NCBI GenBank assembly: GCA_025924845.1
Contig: JAICHN010000063.1
Coordinates: 1-16,576, forward strand
Reading direction: 5' to 3'
DNA length: 16,576 nucleotides
Source of the DNA: Chloroflexota bacterium
Lineage (GTDB): Bacteria; Chloroflexota; UBA5177; JANWHV01
The notes under the pieces are model-generated. The model worked only from the letters and a program-made list of their open reading frames with translations, ran no database searches and was not told the DNA's origin. Below are positions 7,170 through 14,374 of this stretch, piece after piece (the first letter of the stretch is position 1; each line of letters starts with the position of its first letter). A program made the translations under genes and the position numbers.

Positions 7170-8564
7170 ATGGATCGAGTCCGTAGAGCGCTCTCGTTGA
7201 TCACGGCTTTCTCCATCGCGTTGGGCGCGGGCAGCACGGCGCCGCGTGCCGATGCGGCGTCGAGTAACGCGGCTGCATTGTCGGGTAAGCTGTACTTTAC
7301 CCGTGCGGGCCTTCTGTACATGTCGAATCCGGACGGCTCGTCCGCCCAAGCGCTCACCACCGTGGGTACACCCAAGACCCCGGATGAAATGCCCGCCGTG
7401 ACGCGCGACGGCAAACATGTTGCCTACGTGCAGTGGCAGGAGGTGTCGCACAGTCAGCCCTATGGGGTTTATCTGCTCAACTCGCGCGGCAAGCCGACGC
7501 ACATCTCCAGTGCGGACTTGTTCACCTTCGATCCAGCTTGGTCTCCCGACGGCACGCAGATTGCCTACGATACCTCGGTCTATTACGGCTCGGCATCGTA
7601 CTCCGAAATCATCATTCGCCGGGTTGCCGACGACGCGGCTATCGACCTCATCGGCAACATCCACGCACCGCCGTCCGCCCCTACTTGGTCACCCGACGGA
7701 CGCACCATCGTGATCGATCAATTCAGCATGCAGGGCTCGAGCTTCGTGAATGGCCTTGAGGCGCTGGATTACGCCCAGATGCTCGCTTCGGGACACCCGA
7801 AGGACGAAATCGAACATCCGCTGACGAATGATCCGTTGCACAGCTACGATAAGCCCAGCTTTTCGCCGGACGGGCGGTTCATCGTGTGCGTACGGACCAA
7901 GGTCAACGGTTCGGACGGCGATCTCTGGGTGATGAACGCGGACGGCTCCGGCGGCCACGCGGTCGCGCATGCCGCGCATCCCGATCGGCCAGCCTGGTCG
8001 CCCGATGGAAGCGCCATCGCCTTTACGCGCGGATCCGGCGTCGCAATCGTCTCTGCCGGCACGGGCGCGCTTCTCGCCACCATTCCCAACGCAAAGGGTC
8101 CGGCCTGGGGCGGGCAGGAGCAGACGCGACCGGTTTCGCCGAGCAGCACCGGCAACCCATCGCCGACACAGTCGCCCACGCCTGCGGCCGTCAAGGGCCG
8201 TTCCGCCGGTGCGCCCGCGGTTACGGTAACGTCCGCCGGATTGTTTCGCCAGGTTGGTGGCCAGTACCAGGCGACGCAGTTGGTGAACGTAGGCCAGAAT
8301 ATCCTTTACGCGGTGTACTATCACACGGCAGGGATCGATCCATCCACGGTCTCGGGCAGCCTCGCCTTCATCGACAACGGCAAAGCCCAGGGTTCGTTTC
8401 CGCTGACTGCCGGAAAAGCTACCGACGGCACGCCGGTATTGACCACCCACCTAACGTTTCCGCCTACCCAGGGACTCAAGGCCACGAAGTTGGGCGCGCA
8501 GTTCACCGTGCATTGGAAGTCGGGGACACAGCGCAAGACCGTCTGGTTCATGCTCGAACCTTAA
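7170..8564 (+). CDS. Secreted TolB/PD40-type beta-propeller protein
   Basis: This 464-residue protein has an N-terminal signal peptide (basic MDRVRR, hydrophobic LSLITAFSIALG, cleavage probably after ADA near residue 29). A propeller domain follows with four clear PD40/WD40-like repeats, each with the SPDG signature: AWSPDGTQIAY (123-133), TWSPDGRTIVI (172-182), SFSPDGRFIV (230-239) and AWSPDGSAIAF (275-285). The segment around 48-85 is probably a degenerate blade. A Ser/Pro/Thr-rich linker (about 320-342) leads to a second compact beta-rich domain (about 348-464) that I do not recognise. Such proteins act as extracytoplasmic scaffolds or ligand binders, and no catalytic motif is seen. The start ATG has GGAGAG about eight bases upstream. 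It is probably transcribed alone and followed by the fold-back element. Confidence 0.85.
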   Translation: MDRVRRALSLITAFSIALGAGSTAPRADAASSNAAALSGKLYFTRAGLLYMSNPDGSSAQALTTVGTPKTPDEMPAVTRDGKHVAYVQWQEVSHSQPYGVYLLNSRGKPTHISSADLFTFDPAWSPDGTQIAYDTSVYYGSASYSEIIIRRVADDAAIDLIGNIHAPPSAPTWSPDGRTIVIDQFSMQGSSFVNGLEALDYAQMLASGHPKDEIEHPLTNDPLHSYDKPSFSPDGRFIVCVRTKVNGSDGDLWVMNADGSGGHAVAHAAHPDRPAWSPDGSAIAFTRGSGVAIVSAGTGALLATIPNAKGPAWGGQEQTRPVSPSSTGNPSPTQSPTPAAVKGRSAGAPAVTVTSAGLFRQVGGQYQATQLVNVGQNILYAVYYHTAGIDPSTVSGSLAFIDNGKAQGSFPLTAGKATDGTPVLTTHLTFPPTQGLKATKLGAQFTVHWKSGTQRKTVWFMLEP

Positions 8565-8584
8565 ACCGGCGTCCCTCCTTCCTG

Positions 8585-8696
8585 GATGCGCCTCGCATTC
8601 GAGAAGGTGCCGACGCCCGGTTTTGCGGATACGATCCAGGGGCGCGGATACCCGCGCCCCTTAAATCCGTCCTCGCTCACGAATGCGAGGCGCATC
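8585..8696. repeat. 112-bp fold-back element with perfect 17-bp terminal inverted repeats
   Basis: GATGCGCCTCGCATTCG (8585-8601) is the exact reverse complement of CGAATGCGAGGCGCATC (8680-8696). Between the arms lies a second perfect ten-base hairpin (8638-8661). An eight-base direct repeat, GCGGATAC, occurs at 8625-8632 and 8644-8651. The element fills the gap between the PD40 gene and the CRP/FNR promoter, whose -35 box starts 18 bases beyond it. No coding frame, transposase or obvious flanking duplication is visible. It could be a miniature mobile element, a REP/BIME-like intergenic repeat, or a structured transcript end. Confidence 0.75.
8638..8661 (+). terminator. Ten-base-pair GC hairpin, probable terminator of the PD40 gene
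   Basis: AGGGGCGCGG (8638-8647) pairs perfectly with CCGCGCCCCT (8652-8661) around an ATAC loop. It lies about 75 bases after the PD40 stop codon and is followed by TAAATCC rather than a true T run, so termination would be weak or factor-assisted. It forms the core of the larger fold-back element. Confidence 0.5.
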
Positions 8697-8713
8697 ATTA
8701 CCGGCCTCGCTCA

Positions 8714-8743
8714 TTGACCATCATTCGATGACGGCACTACAAT
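8714..8743 (+). promoter_or_regulatory. Sigma70-type promoter of the CRP/FNR gene
   Basis: TTGACC (8714-8719) and TACAAT (8738-8743) each match the consensus at five of six positions, with an 18-base spacer. This is the best promoter seen in the window. The expected transcription start is near 8750. It overlaps an in-frame ATG at 8742, which therefore cannot be the translation start. Confidence 0.7.
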
Positions 8744-8810
8744 GCTCGAAGGTGCGGCGCCGGCCACCGACCCGGCGGCCTGCGGTACCATTTGGCCAAA
8801 AGGGATGCCT

Positions 8811-9506
8811 ATGTCGTCAGAATCGCCCCAATTCACCGCCCTGCGCCAGGTAACATTGTTCGCCGGGCTGCCCGACCCCGCTATAGGCGCCCTTGCCGGC
8901 CGCGTGCGCGTACGCACTATTCGCAAGGGTGAGGTACTGTTTCACAAGGATGATCCCGGCAACAGCCTCTTTGTCCTGCGCTCGGGCCGGATTAAGATCA
9001 GCACCTTTTCCAGCGAGGGAAAGGAGGCGATCTTTACCGTGCTCGGGCCGGGCGATGTGTTCGGTGAATTGGCCCTGTTGGACGGCGCCCCCCGTTCCGC
9101 CGCCGCCACGGCGCTGGAACTTACCCGCCTCCTCGTGCTCGACCGCGCCGCCTTCACGGCGTTCTTGCGCGAACAACCGGATGCCGCGTTGCTCCTCCTG
9201 GGCGATCTCACGGCACGGGTCCGCCGCTTGAGCGCCCAGGTAGAAGATCTGATGTTCCTCGATATACCGGGGCGTCTGGCCCGTACTCTGCTTCGCCTCG
9301 GTGAGCAATACGGCAAGCCCACGACGCGCGGCGTGGAAATCGATCTCCAGTTAACCCAAACCGAGTTGGGGGGAATGGTGGGCGCCACGCGCGTCAGCGT
9401 CAATCGCCTGCTGCATTGGTTTGCCGAACGCGAATTGATCGCGCTGGACGACCGTCGTATCGTGCTGGTCCGCCCCGAGGCCCTGCGAGCGCGCATCGTC
9501 GGCTGA
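8811..9506 (+). CDS. CRP/FNR family transcriptional regulator
   Basis: This 231-residue protein has the normal CRP layout. A cyclic-nucleotide-binding beta roll (about 15-125) carries the phosphate-binding cassette GELALLDGAPRSAAATAL (86-103), including the R-S pair that contacts cNMP phosphate in CRP. A long dimer helix (about 125-160) follows, then a winged helix-turn-helix with LTQTELGGMV and GATRVSVNRLLHWF (181-204). No FNR-type N-terminal cysteine cluster is present, so a small ligand such as cAMP is more likely than an Fe-S sensor. Of the in-frame starts at 8742, 8805 and 8811, the last is preferred. The first lies inside the promoter -10 box, and AAGGG sits six bases before 8811. The gene appears to be transcribed alone from the promoter at 8714-8743. 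Its targets are unknown, and no matching TGTGA-type palindrome was noticed in the window. Confidence 0.9.
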   Translation: MSSESPQFTALRQVTLFAGLPDPAIGALAGRVRVRTIRKGEVLFHKDDPGNSLFVLRSGRIKISTFSSEGKEAIFTVLGPGDVFGELALLDGAPRSAAATALELTRLLVLDRAAFTAFLREQPDAALLLLGDLTARVRRLSAQVEDLMFLDIPGRLARTLLRLGEQYGKPTTRGVEIDLQLTQTELGGMVGATRVSVNRLLHWFAERELIALDDRRIVLVRPEALRARIVG

Positions 9507-9555
9507 CCGGAATCGGCCCCTTTTTCATACGTACACCGATAAGGAAGGAACGCGC

Positions 9556-10308
9556 ATGGAGCGGAATCTGGAAGGGCGTATCGCCCTGGTAACGGGCGGC
9601 GCCGAGGGCATTGGTCTGGCTATTGCGCGCCGCCTAGCGTCGGCCGGAGCACGGACAGCAATCGCCGATCTGAATGCTTCGGTGCTCATGGAGAGCACCG
9701 CGGCCTTGCGCGGCGAGGGGCTCGAAGCAGCAGGATTCGCGGCTGATGTGAGCTCGACCGAGTCGGTGGCGGAACTGGTGCGGGCTGTGCAAGCGCATTG
9801 GGGCGCCGTGGAGATTCTGGTCAATAACGCGGGCATCACGGGCGGCTCGACCGAGGTGCGCGATTTCGACCCCGATGTGTGGGATCAGGTGTTCGCGGTC
9901 AACGCACGCGGCGTCTTTCTCTGTTGCAGGGCGGTCCTTCCCGGCATGGAGGCGCTTGGGCGAGGGCGCATCGTCAATGTCGCCTCCATTGCCGGCAAGG
10001 AAGGAAATCCCCGTCTCAGCGCCTACTCGGCCTCCAAGGCGGCGGTGATCGGCTTTACAAAGTCGCTCGCCAAGGAAGTCGCCACGCAGAATATCCTGGT
10101 CAACGCCATATCACCCGCCGTGATCCAAACGCGCATCCTCGACCAGGTGTCGCAAGCCACGCGCGACTATATGATCAGCCGTATTCCGATGGGGCGGGTA
10201 GGGCAACCAGAGGAAGTGGCCGCCCTGGTTCATTGGCTGGCAAGCGACGACTGCAGCTTCACCACGGGTCAATGCCTGGACATCAGTGGTGGCCGCGCGA
10301 CGTACTGA
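9556..10308 (+). CDS. Short-chain dehydrogenase/reductase, probably NAD-dependent
   Basis: This 250-residue classical SDR has every family motif: TGGAEGIG (13-20) for the dinucleotide, D38 at the end of the second strand (favours NAD over NADP), NNAG (90-93), N116, and catalytic S144, Y157 and K161 (YSASK). The C-terminus LDISGGRATY resembles sugar-acid dehydrogenases of the 2-keto-3-deoxy-L-rhamnonate/fuconate group as I remember them, but generic FabG-like annotation is equally possible. No sugar-catabolic neighbours support a specific substrate. AAGGAAGG lies about seven bases before the ATG. The gene begins 49 bases after the CRP/FNR stop on the same strand with no obvious terminator between, so the two may be cotranscribed. 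Confidence 0.88.
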   Translation: MERNLEGRIALVTGGAEGIGLAIARRLASAGARTAIADLNASVLMESTAALRGEGLEAAGFAADVSSTESVAELVRAVQAHWGAVEILVNNAGITGGSTEVRDFDPDVWDQVFAVNARGVFLCCRAVLPGMEALGRGRIVNVASIAGKEGNPRLSAYSASKAAVIGFTKSLAKEVATQNILVNAISPAVIQTRILDQVSQATRDYMISRIPMGRVGQPEEVAALVHWLASDDCSFTTGQCLDISGGRATY

Positions 10309-10387
10309 GCCACCACGGTGAGCTGGGTCATCCAGTGGGGCGCCTTGACAACCGTATTACCCATGAGGCACTCGGTAAGGAGGTTGC

Positions 10388-11002
10388 GTGCTCCCGCCTG
10401 ACCACGACGCACACGAGCCGCCGGCAAGCGGGGAGGCTAAGGTGGGTACCGCCAGTGGCGGGCATTCCGCCAACACCCCTCCGGTTCGGGGAGAGATCAT
10501 CGTCCGGCCGGCAAAGGGCGACGATCTTCCCTTTCTCTGGGATATGCTCTTCGAGGCCGCGGCGGTCTCCCCTACGATGCGCGCCCTTGGCAAGGAGGCC
10601 GCACTTGCTCTGCCCGCGAACCGCAAGTATCTGGCCGCCTGGGGCCGCGCCGGAGACGCTGCCGTCGTAGCCGTCGACGCGGCAGGGCGGCGCTACGGCG
10701 CGGCATGGTATCGTCTGTTCCCCAAGGCGGCGCCCGGCTACGGCTTCATCGCTGTGGAAATTCCGGAACTGACGATCGGGGTCAGCGCGGCGGCACGCGG
10801 ACAGGGCGTGGGTACGCGACTCCTCCGGGTGCTCCTGGACACGGCGCGCGCCCACTCTTTCGAACGGCTGAGCCTCTCCGTGGATCGCCAAAACCCTGCC
10901 CGCGCCCTGTATGAACGCCTGGGATTCCACGATGCCGGAATCTCCGACCCCGACGACAGCTCCGTGACGCTGATCGCGAATCTAACTCAAAATCGAGGGT
11001 GA
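10388..11002 (+). CDS. GNAT family N-acetyltransferase
   Basis: This is a 204-residue GCN5-related acetyltransferase that would move an acetyl group from acetyl-CoA to an amine. The CoA pyrophosphate loop is RGQGVGTRLL (137-146). The later motif LSVDRQNPARALYERLGF (163-180) supplies the usual Asn and Tyr (N169, Y175). The core domain begins near residue 36 (IIVRPAKGDD), preceded by an unstructured Pro/Gly-rich 35-residue leader. The start is a GTG with a strong TAAGGAGG site four bases upstream. It lies 79 bases after the SDR gene. A perfect TTGACA at 10345-10350 lies in that gap but has no good -10 partner. The acceptor (small molecule, peptide or protein N-terminus) cannot be told. Confidence 0.85.
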   Translation: MLPPDHDAHEPPASGEAKVGTASGGHSANTPPVRGEIIVRPAKGDDLPFLWDMLFEAAAVSPTMRALGKEAALALPANRKYLAAWGRAGDAAVVAVDAAGRRYGAAWYRLFPKAAPGYGFIAVEIPELTIGVSAAARGQGVGTRLLRVLLDTARAHSFERLSLSVDRQNPARALYERLGFHDAGISDPDDSSVTLIANLTQNRG

Positions 11003-11006
11003 AGGT

Positions 11007-11150
11007 GTGGCGGTCCTCGGCCTCGGGATCGATCCCCCTTCGCCCCGAATCGTGTGCAACTCCCCGGTCCTGGAGCCTGAAATCACCATGGATTTTCGTT
11101 TACTGGACCGCAAGGTGGTCGAAACGCTTGATCACCATGCGGAAGCATAA
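11007..11150 (+). CDS. Possible 47-residue small ORF after the GNAT gene
   Basis: A frame from GTG at 11007, four bases after the GNAT stop, runs to TAA at 11150. GAGGGTGAAGG just upstream could act as a ribosome-binding site. The second half, beginning MDFRLLDRKVVETLDHHAEA, looks more protein-like than the first. An internal ATG at 11088 could be the real start, or this could be the tail of a lost gene at the edge of the restriction-modification island. I do not recognise it. Confidence 0.2.
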   Translation: MAVLGLGIDPPSPRIVCNSPVLEPEITMDFRLLDRKVVETLDHHAEA

Positions 11151-11165
11151 CCGCGCCATGCGCGG
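11151..11165. terminator. Short hairpin between the GNAT side and the restriction endonuclease
   Basis: CCGCGC (11151-11156) and GCGCGG (11160-11165) pair around a CAT loop, 20 bases beyond the endonuclease stop codon on the minus strand. Downstream on that strand is TTATGCTT. It could terminate either converging transcript, but the stem is short. Confidence 0.3.
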
Positions 11166-11184
11166 GCTCTAATCACGCGAACCC

Positions 11185-11898
11185 TTATGTGCCCTGGATA
11201 AACTTCCGCGCGCTCGCCTGTAGATCGGTGACAAACCGGTCAAATGTGAGGTCTTTTGCTGGATGGGAAATCTCCGTGGGTTCGGCCTTGGTCGCGAGAG
11301 TAAGACACGCTGAATCATAGAGGCGTTCCAGCACCAGACGACGGCAGAGCATCTCATAGCGCTTGCTGTATGAGGCGTCAATATACACAGGATCAACGGA
11401 GAAATAGGGCTGCGAGTTTTTAACCGGCTTATGAACTTTGGCACAATCTTCCAGTAAGAAGAAATACCCCAAGAACGGCCGCGGGCCAAGCCCGAGCCGA
11501 CCTTCGCGATAGGCAGTCCAGATGTCCGTCGCACTGCCGATAGCTTCTTCCACACGGTTATTGAAGTTATTGCCAAACGATGGACCGACCTGTGACTTAA
11601 ACTCTATAGCTGTCACGAGTTGGGCATCCGCGACGACGAGGAGATCCCACTTCTTCTCAGGGCGAAAATAGCCGGGCAACTGTAATGCGGTTCGTGTATG
11701 GATGTGTATTTGATTAAGTCCCGCGTCACGCAAGATATCCGTCACAAGGACCTCAATGGCCCCCATCTGCGTGCCGCCCGTCACGGCTCCGCGTGTTCCG
11801 GCATCGATAATCCCCTGCTCCGCCTGTTTCTTCTTTTGGCTGTCTCGCGCTGTCCAGAAGCGTTGGACGGCTGCCGCGAATCGCGAATCACTAGCCAC
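11185..11898 (-). CDS. Type II restriction endonuclease, XhoI/PaeR7I family
   Basis: This 237-residue protein is close to the usual ~245 residues of the family. The core is a PD-(D/E)XK nuclease: D85 in KKWDLLVV and E99-x-K101 in AIEFKSQVG. Next comes the highly characteristic GPSFGNNFNNRVEEAIG (105-121) and TDIWTAYREG (124-133), which I recognise from XhoI/PaeR7I enzymes (target CTCGAG). The specificity here is therefore inferred to be CTCGAG. The start is GTG, with GGAG six bases upstream. The gene lies 40 bases downstream of the methyltransferase on the same strand, the usual modification-first order that protects the host. Base composition is clearly more AT-rich than the neighbours (one 60-base stretch near 11401 is about 42% GC), a sign of horizontal transfer. 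Confidence 0.9.
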   Translation of the reverse strand: MASDSRFAAAVQRFWTARDSQKKKQAEQGIIDAGTRGAVTGGTQMGAIEVLVTDILRDAGLNQIHIHTRTALQLPGYFRPEKKWDLLVVADAQLVTAIEFKSQVGPSFGNNFNNRVEEAIGSATDIWTAYREGRLGLGPRPFLGYFFLLEDCAKVHKPVKNSQPYFSVDPVYIDASYSKRYEMLCRRLVLERLYDSACLTLATKAEPTEISHPAKDLTFDRFVTDLQASARKFIQGT

Positions 11899-11938
11899 CC
11901 GCCACTCCGTTAGTAATCAACCATCGTACAATGTTCTT

Positions 11939-12871
11939 CTACTCTTCGATCACAAGGGAGACGCCGAAGGGAAGAGCCGAGAGACGCTTCCGCGCTAGGT
12001 TGATGTATGCGAGCACCGTTTCCAGGCCTATACTGTTGCGCCCAAGACGCAGCGCGCCCTCGGTTGTCGTTCCCGAGCCGAGAAAAGGATCGAGCACCGT
12101 GTCGCCAACAAAACTGAACATACGAATCAGCCGATGTGCTATTTCAATCGGAAATGGAGCTGGATGCACCTTCGTGCCGGCCCCCGTTACATCTGACCAA
12201 ATCGGGGCGAAATAGCGCACGTAGTCATCCGTCTCAATACGACTGGCTGCTTCCATCTCAGGCGTAGGCTGCCGATAGCCCCCAGGCTTTCGCAGCATCA
12301 CGATGGTCTCGAAGTCATTCTTTACGATGCCGTTGAGCAGGTTCGGCTTCCCTAAAAAGCGTGAACTCTTTGATGCCTCCAGGGCGATATTGCTCACTTT
12401 TAACCAGATTATAGGGGTGAGATTATCAAGCCCAAACCGTCGGCTACGTACCTGGATATCCGACGGGAGCGGGAGGACATAGTGTCGGCCCCCCGCGCGT
12501 CGCGCAATGTTCACCGCACCCACTACACAGCAGATACGTCCCCCTGGCACGAGCACACGAGAACATTCGCGCCACACACGATCCAACTGATCGAGGAAGC
12601 ATTCGTAGTCGTGAATATTCCCCAGTTGATCCGCACTCTCGGAGGCATATTGCTTCAGATCAAAATAGGGAGGGCTCGTCACCACAAGATGGACCGATTG
12701 ATCCGGAATGAACGAAAGGTCGCGCGCATCGCCGCGCACAATCCGATGCCGTGAGGGATGAAAAGAAACACCATCGAGCTTTTTCTTAGGACGCGGAGGT
12801 AGATCGGTGGAAACAGACATCGACAGACCATGTTCGCCGTCCGTGAAATCAAACAGATTCTCCGGGGCCAT
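11939..12871 (-). CDS. DNA methyltransferase of the type II system (beta class, TSPPY)
   Basis: This 310-residue methyltransferase would use S-adenosylmethionine to protect the host recognition site. The catalytic motif IV, TSPPY (65-69), comes before the AdoMet-binding motif I, DPFLGSGTT (261-269). Motif X-like HPAPFPIEIAHRLI (236-249) precedes motif I, and a variable target-recognition region (about 125-220) lies between. This order defines the beta class. The SPPY form is most often seen in N4-cytosine enzymes but also in some N6-adenine ones, so the modified base is open. The frame extends to 13000, but AAGGAG five bases before the ATG at 12871 fixes the start there. The gene leads the restriction-modification pair and lies 130 bases after pcaG. 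No controller (C) protein gene is present. Confidence 0.9.
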   Translation of the reverse strand: MAPENLFDFTDGEHGLSMSVSTDLPPRPKKKLDGVSFHPSRHRIVRGDARDLSFIPDQSVHLVVTSPPYFDLKQYASESADQLGNIHDYECFLDQLDRVWRECSRVLVPGGRICCVVGAVNIARRAGGRHYVLPLPSDIQVRSRRFGLDNLTPIIWLKVSNIALEASKSSRFLGKPNLLNGIVKNDFETIVMLRKPGGYRQPTPEMEAASRIETDDYVRYFAPIWSDVTGAGTKVHPAPFPIEIAHRLIRMFSFVGDTVLDPFLGSGTTTEGALRLGRNSIGLETVLAYINLARKRLSALPFGVSLVIEE

Positions 12872-13001
12872 GCGGTCTCCTTGCATACTTGATCTAGAAT
12901 GACGCATCGAGGGTCCGCGCGGCAGCGCGATATACACGTAACTCCGTGCGGTACGGTAAGAAGCCGGGAAGGTGGCAGCCGCTTCGGGAAAAGTCGTCAA
13001 C

Positions 13002-13610
13002 CTACAGGCTGAAAAAGACGGTCTCGTCCGCTCCCTGCAGAATAATATCCCACCGATAGAGTGTTCTTCCCTCCACGGTTCGCGGCTGGGCGATCAGCGT
13101 GGCGCGCCGTTCGGCGGCCACGCATTGCAGCACGAAATCCGTAGGGGTGGACGGCTCGTCGGCGAAATAGAGACGGGTCGGCAGGTGATTGAGCAAACCA
13201 CGGGCGAATACCATGACGCGAATGTGCGGAGCCTGCATGGGCGTGCCGTCGCCGGCGATCGGCACGGGACCGGGCCGGATCGTCTCAAACCAGTACAATC
13301 CGGCGATATCCGTGCCGGAACGCCCAAATCCGCTGAAGCTTGGGTCGAGAGCCGCCTTCTCGCGCTGGTCGGCCGGATGATTGTAGCGGCCCTGGGCGTT
13401 GGCCTGCCAGATTTCGACCAGGGCGTCGGGAACGCCCACGCCGTCCCCGTCAAGCACCCGCCCCTCAATGCGGATGCGCTCTCCCAGGGTCTCCGCCTGG
13501 ACCAGCACGTTCCGACAAGCGTCCGGACGCAGCAGGCAGTCGGTGAAGAAAGGGCCAACCGTCTGGGATGGGGCTACATTCGAGGTCGGGGTTATGACCG
13601 TCTTCGTCAT
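13002..13610 (-). CDS. pcaG: Protocatechuate 3,4-dioxygenase alpha subunit
   Basis: This 202-residue protein, the normal length for PcaG, pairs with PcaH to form the iron(III) intradiol dioxygenase that opens protocatechuate to 3-carboxy-cis,cis-muconate. Conserved segments are SQTVGPFF (15-22), LVEIWQANAQGRYNH (64-78) and YRWDIILQG (185-193). As expected for the alpha subunit, the metal-binding HxH of the beta chain is replaced by HIR (129-131), so it does not bind iron itself. The start at 13610 is preferred over the longer frame to 13730. It gives the family length, overlaps the pcaH stop in an ATGA junction, and has GGAGG ten bases upstream. It is the last gene of the operon seen here. 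The restriction-modification genes follow in the same direction. Confidence 0.95.
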   Translation of the reverse strand: MTKTVITPTSNVAPSQTVGPFFTDCLLRPDACRNVLVQAETLGERIRIEGRVLDGDGVGVPDALVEIWQANAQGRYNHPADQREKAALDPSFSGFGRSGTDIAGLYWFETIRPGPVPIAGDGTPMQAPHIRVMVFARGLLNHLPTRLYFADEPSTPTDFVLQCVAAERRATLIAQPRTVEGRTLYRWDIILQGADETVFFSL

Positions 13611-14374
13611 CGCGCACTCACCTCCGCCGGAGCAGTGGCAGCGGACTGGCCGGCGCCGACTTCCTGATCCTCGAACGGCGTGGCATCCGGACCCTGGAGC
13701 ACGATATCCCAACGCCAGCCGAGTGCCCATTCGGCCTCGGTCACCGCGTGATCGTAGGCGGCGATCAAGCGGGGGCGGGCCGATTCGGGGATGGCGCTCA
13801 AGATCGGATCAAGCGCGTGCAAGGGGTCGTCCGGGAAATACATCTGCGTGATCAGGCGCGAGACCCAGGCCGGACCGAACAGCGAGAAGTGGATGTGCGC
13901 CGGCCGCCAGGCGTTTGGGTGATTCTTCCAGGGATAAGCGCCGGGACGGATAGTTAGGAAGCGGTAGACGCCGTGCTCGTCGGTCAGACAGCGGCCTATG
14001 CCAAGGAAGTTGGGATCGAGCGGCCCTGGCCACTGGTCGTTGCGGTGGATGTAGCGCCCCGCCGCGTTGGCTTGCCAGATCTCGATCAGGGTGCGTGGTA
14101 CGGGAGCGCCGTGGTGATCGCGTACACGGCCGGTGACGATAATGCGCTGACCGACCGCCTCGCCGGCGGTCCCGGCATTGCGGGTGAGGTCGGCATCCTC
14201 GGCGGTGATCGCGCTGATCGTCGGCCCCGGCCCGGTAATCTCGGAGAGGGTAAGCGGCACTTCCACGAGCGGTTGAGTAGGGGCGCGGCGGAGGGTTGAA
14301 CGGTATGCCTCATAGAGATAGGGTGGGAAGACGGCGCGATCGCCCCGTACAATCCGGCCGATTGTCGTGATCAT
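13607..14374 (-). CDS. pcaH: Protocatechuate 3,4-dioxygenase beta subunit
   Basis: This 255-residue catalytic subunit has the complete non-heme Fe(III) site: Y108 (AGRYIH), Y147 (PGAYPW), H160 and H162 (PAHIHF), with R157 before them. Their spacing (39, 13 and 2 residues) matches that of Tyr408, Tyr447, His460 and His462 in the Pseudomonas putida enzyme. The enzyme adds O2 across the 3,4 bond of protocatechuate in the cytosol. The gene overlaps both neighbours by four bases: its ATG shares ATGA with the pcaC stop, and its TGA shares ATGA with the pcaG start. This indicates translational coupling, suited to an equal-ratio alpha-beta complex. Confidence 0.97.
   Translation of the reverse strand: MITTIGRIVRGDRAVFPPYLYEAYRSTLRRAPTQPLVEVPLTLSEITGPGPTISAITAEDADLTRNAGTAGEAVGQRIIVTGRVRDHHGAPVPRTLIEIWQANAAGRYIHRNDQWPGPLDPNFLGIGRCLTDEHGVYRFLTIRPGAYPWKNHPNAWRPAHIHFSLFGPAWVSRLITQMYFPDDPLHALDPILSAIPESARPRLIAAYDHAVTEAEWALGWRWDIVLQGPDATPFEDQEVGAGQSAATAPAEVSAR

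Noticed and set aside
10345..10350. Perfect TTGACA box before the GNAT gene
   Set aside because: No acceptable -10 hexamer is found 16-18 bases downstream, so it is not called as a promoter.
12872..13000. N-terminal extension of the DNA methyltransferase up to 13000
   Set aside because: AAGGAG five bases before the ATG at 12871 gives a clear start. The extension reads as intergenic sequence between pcaG and the island.
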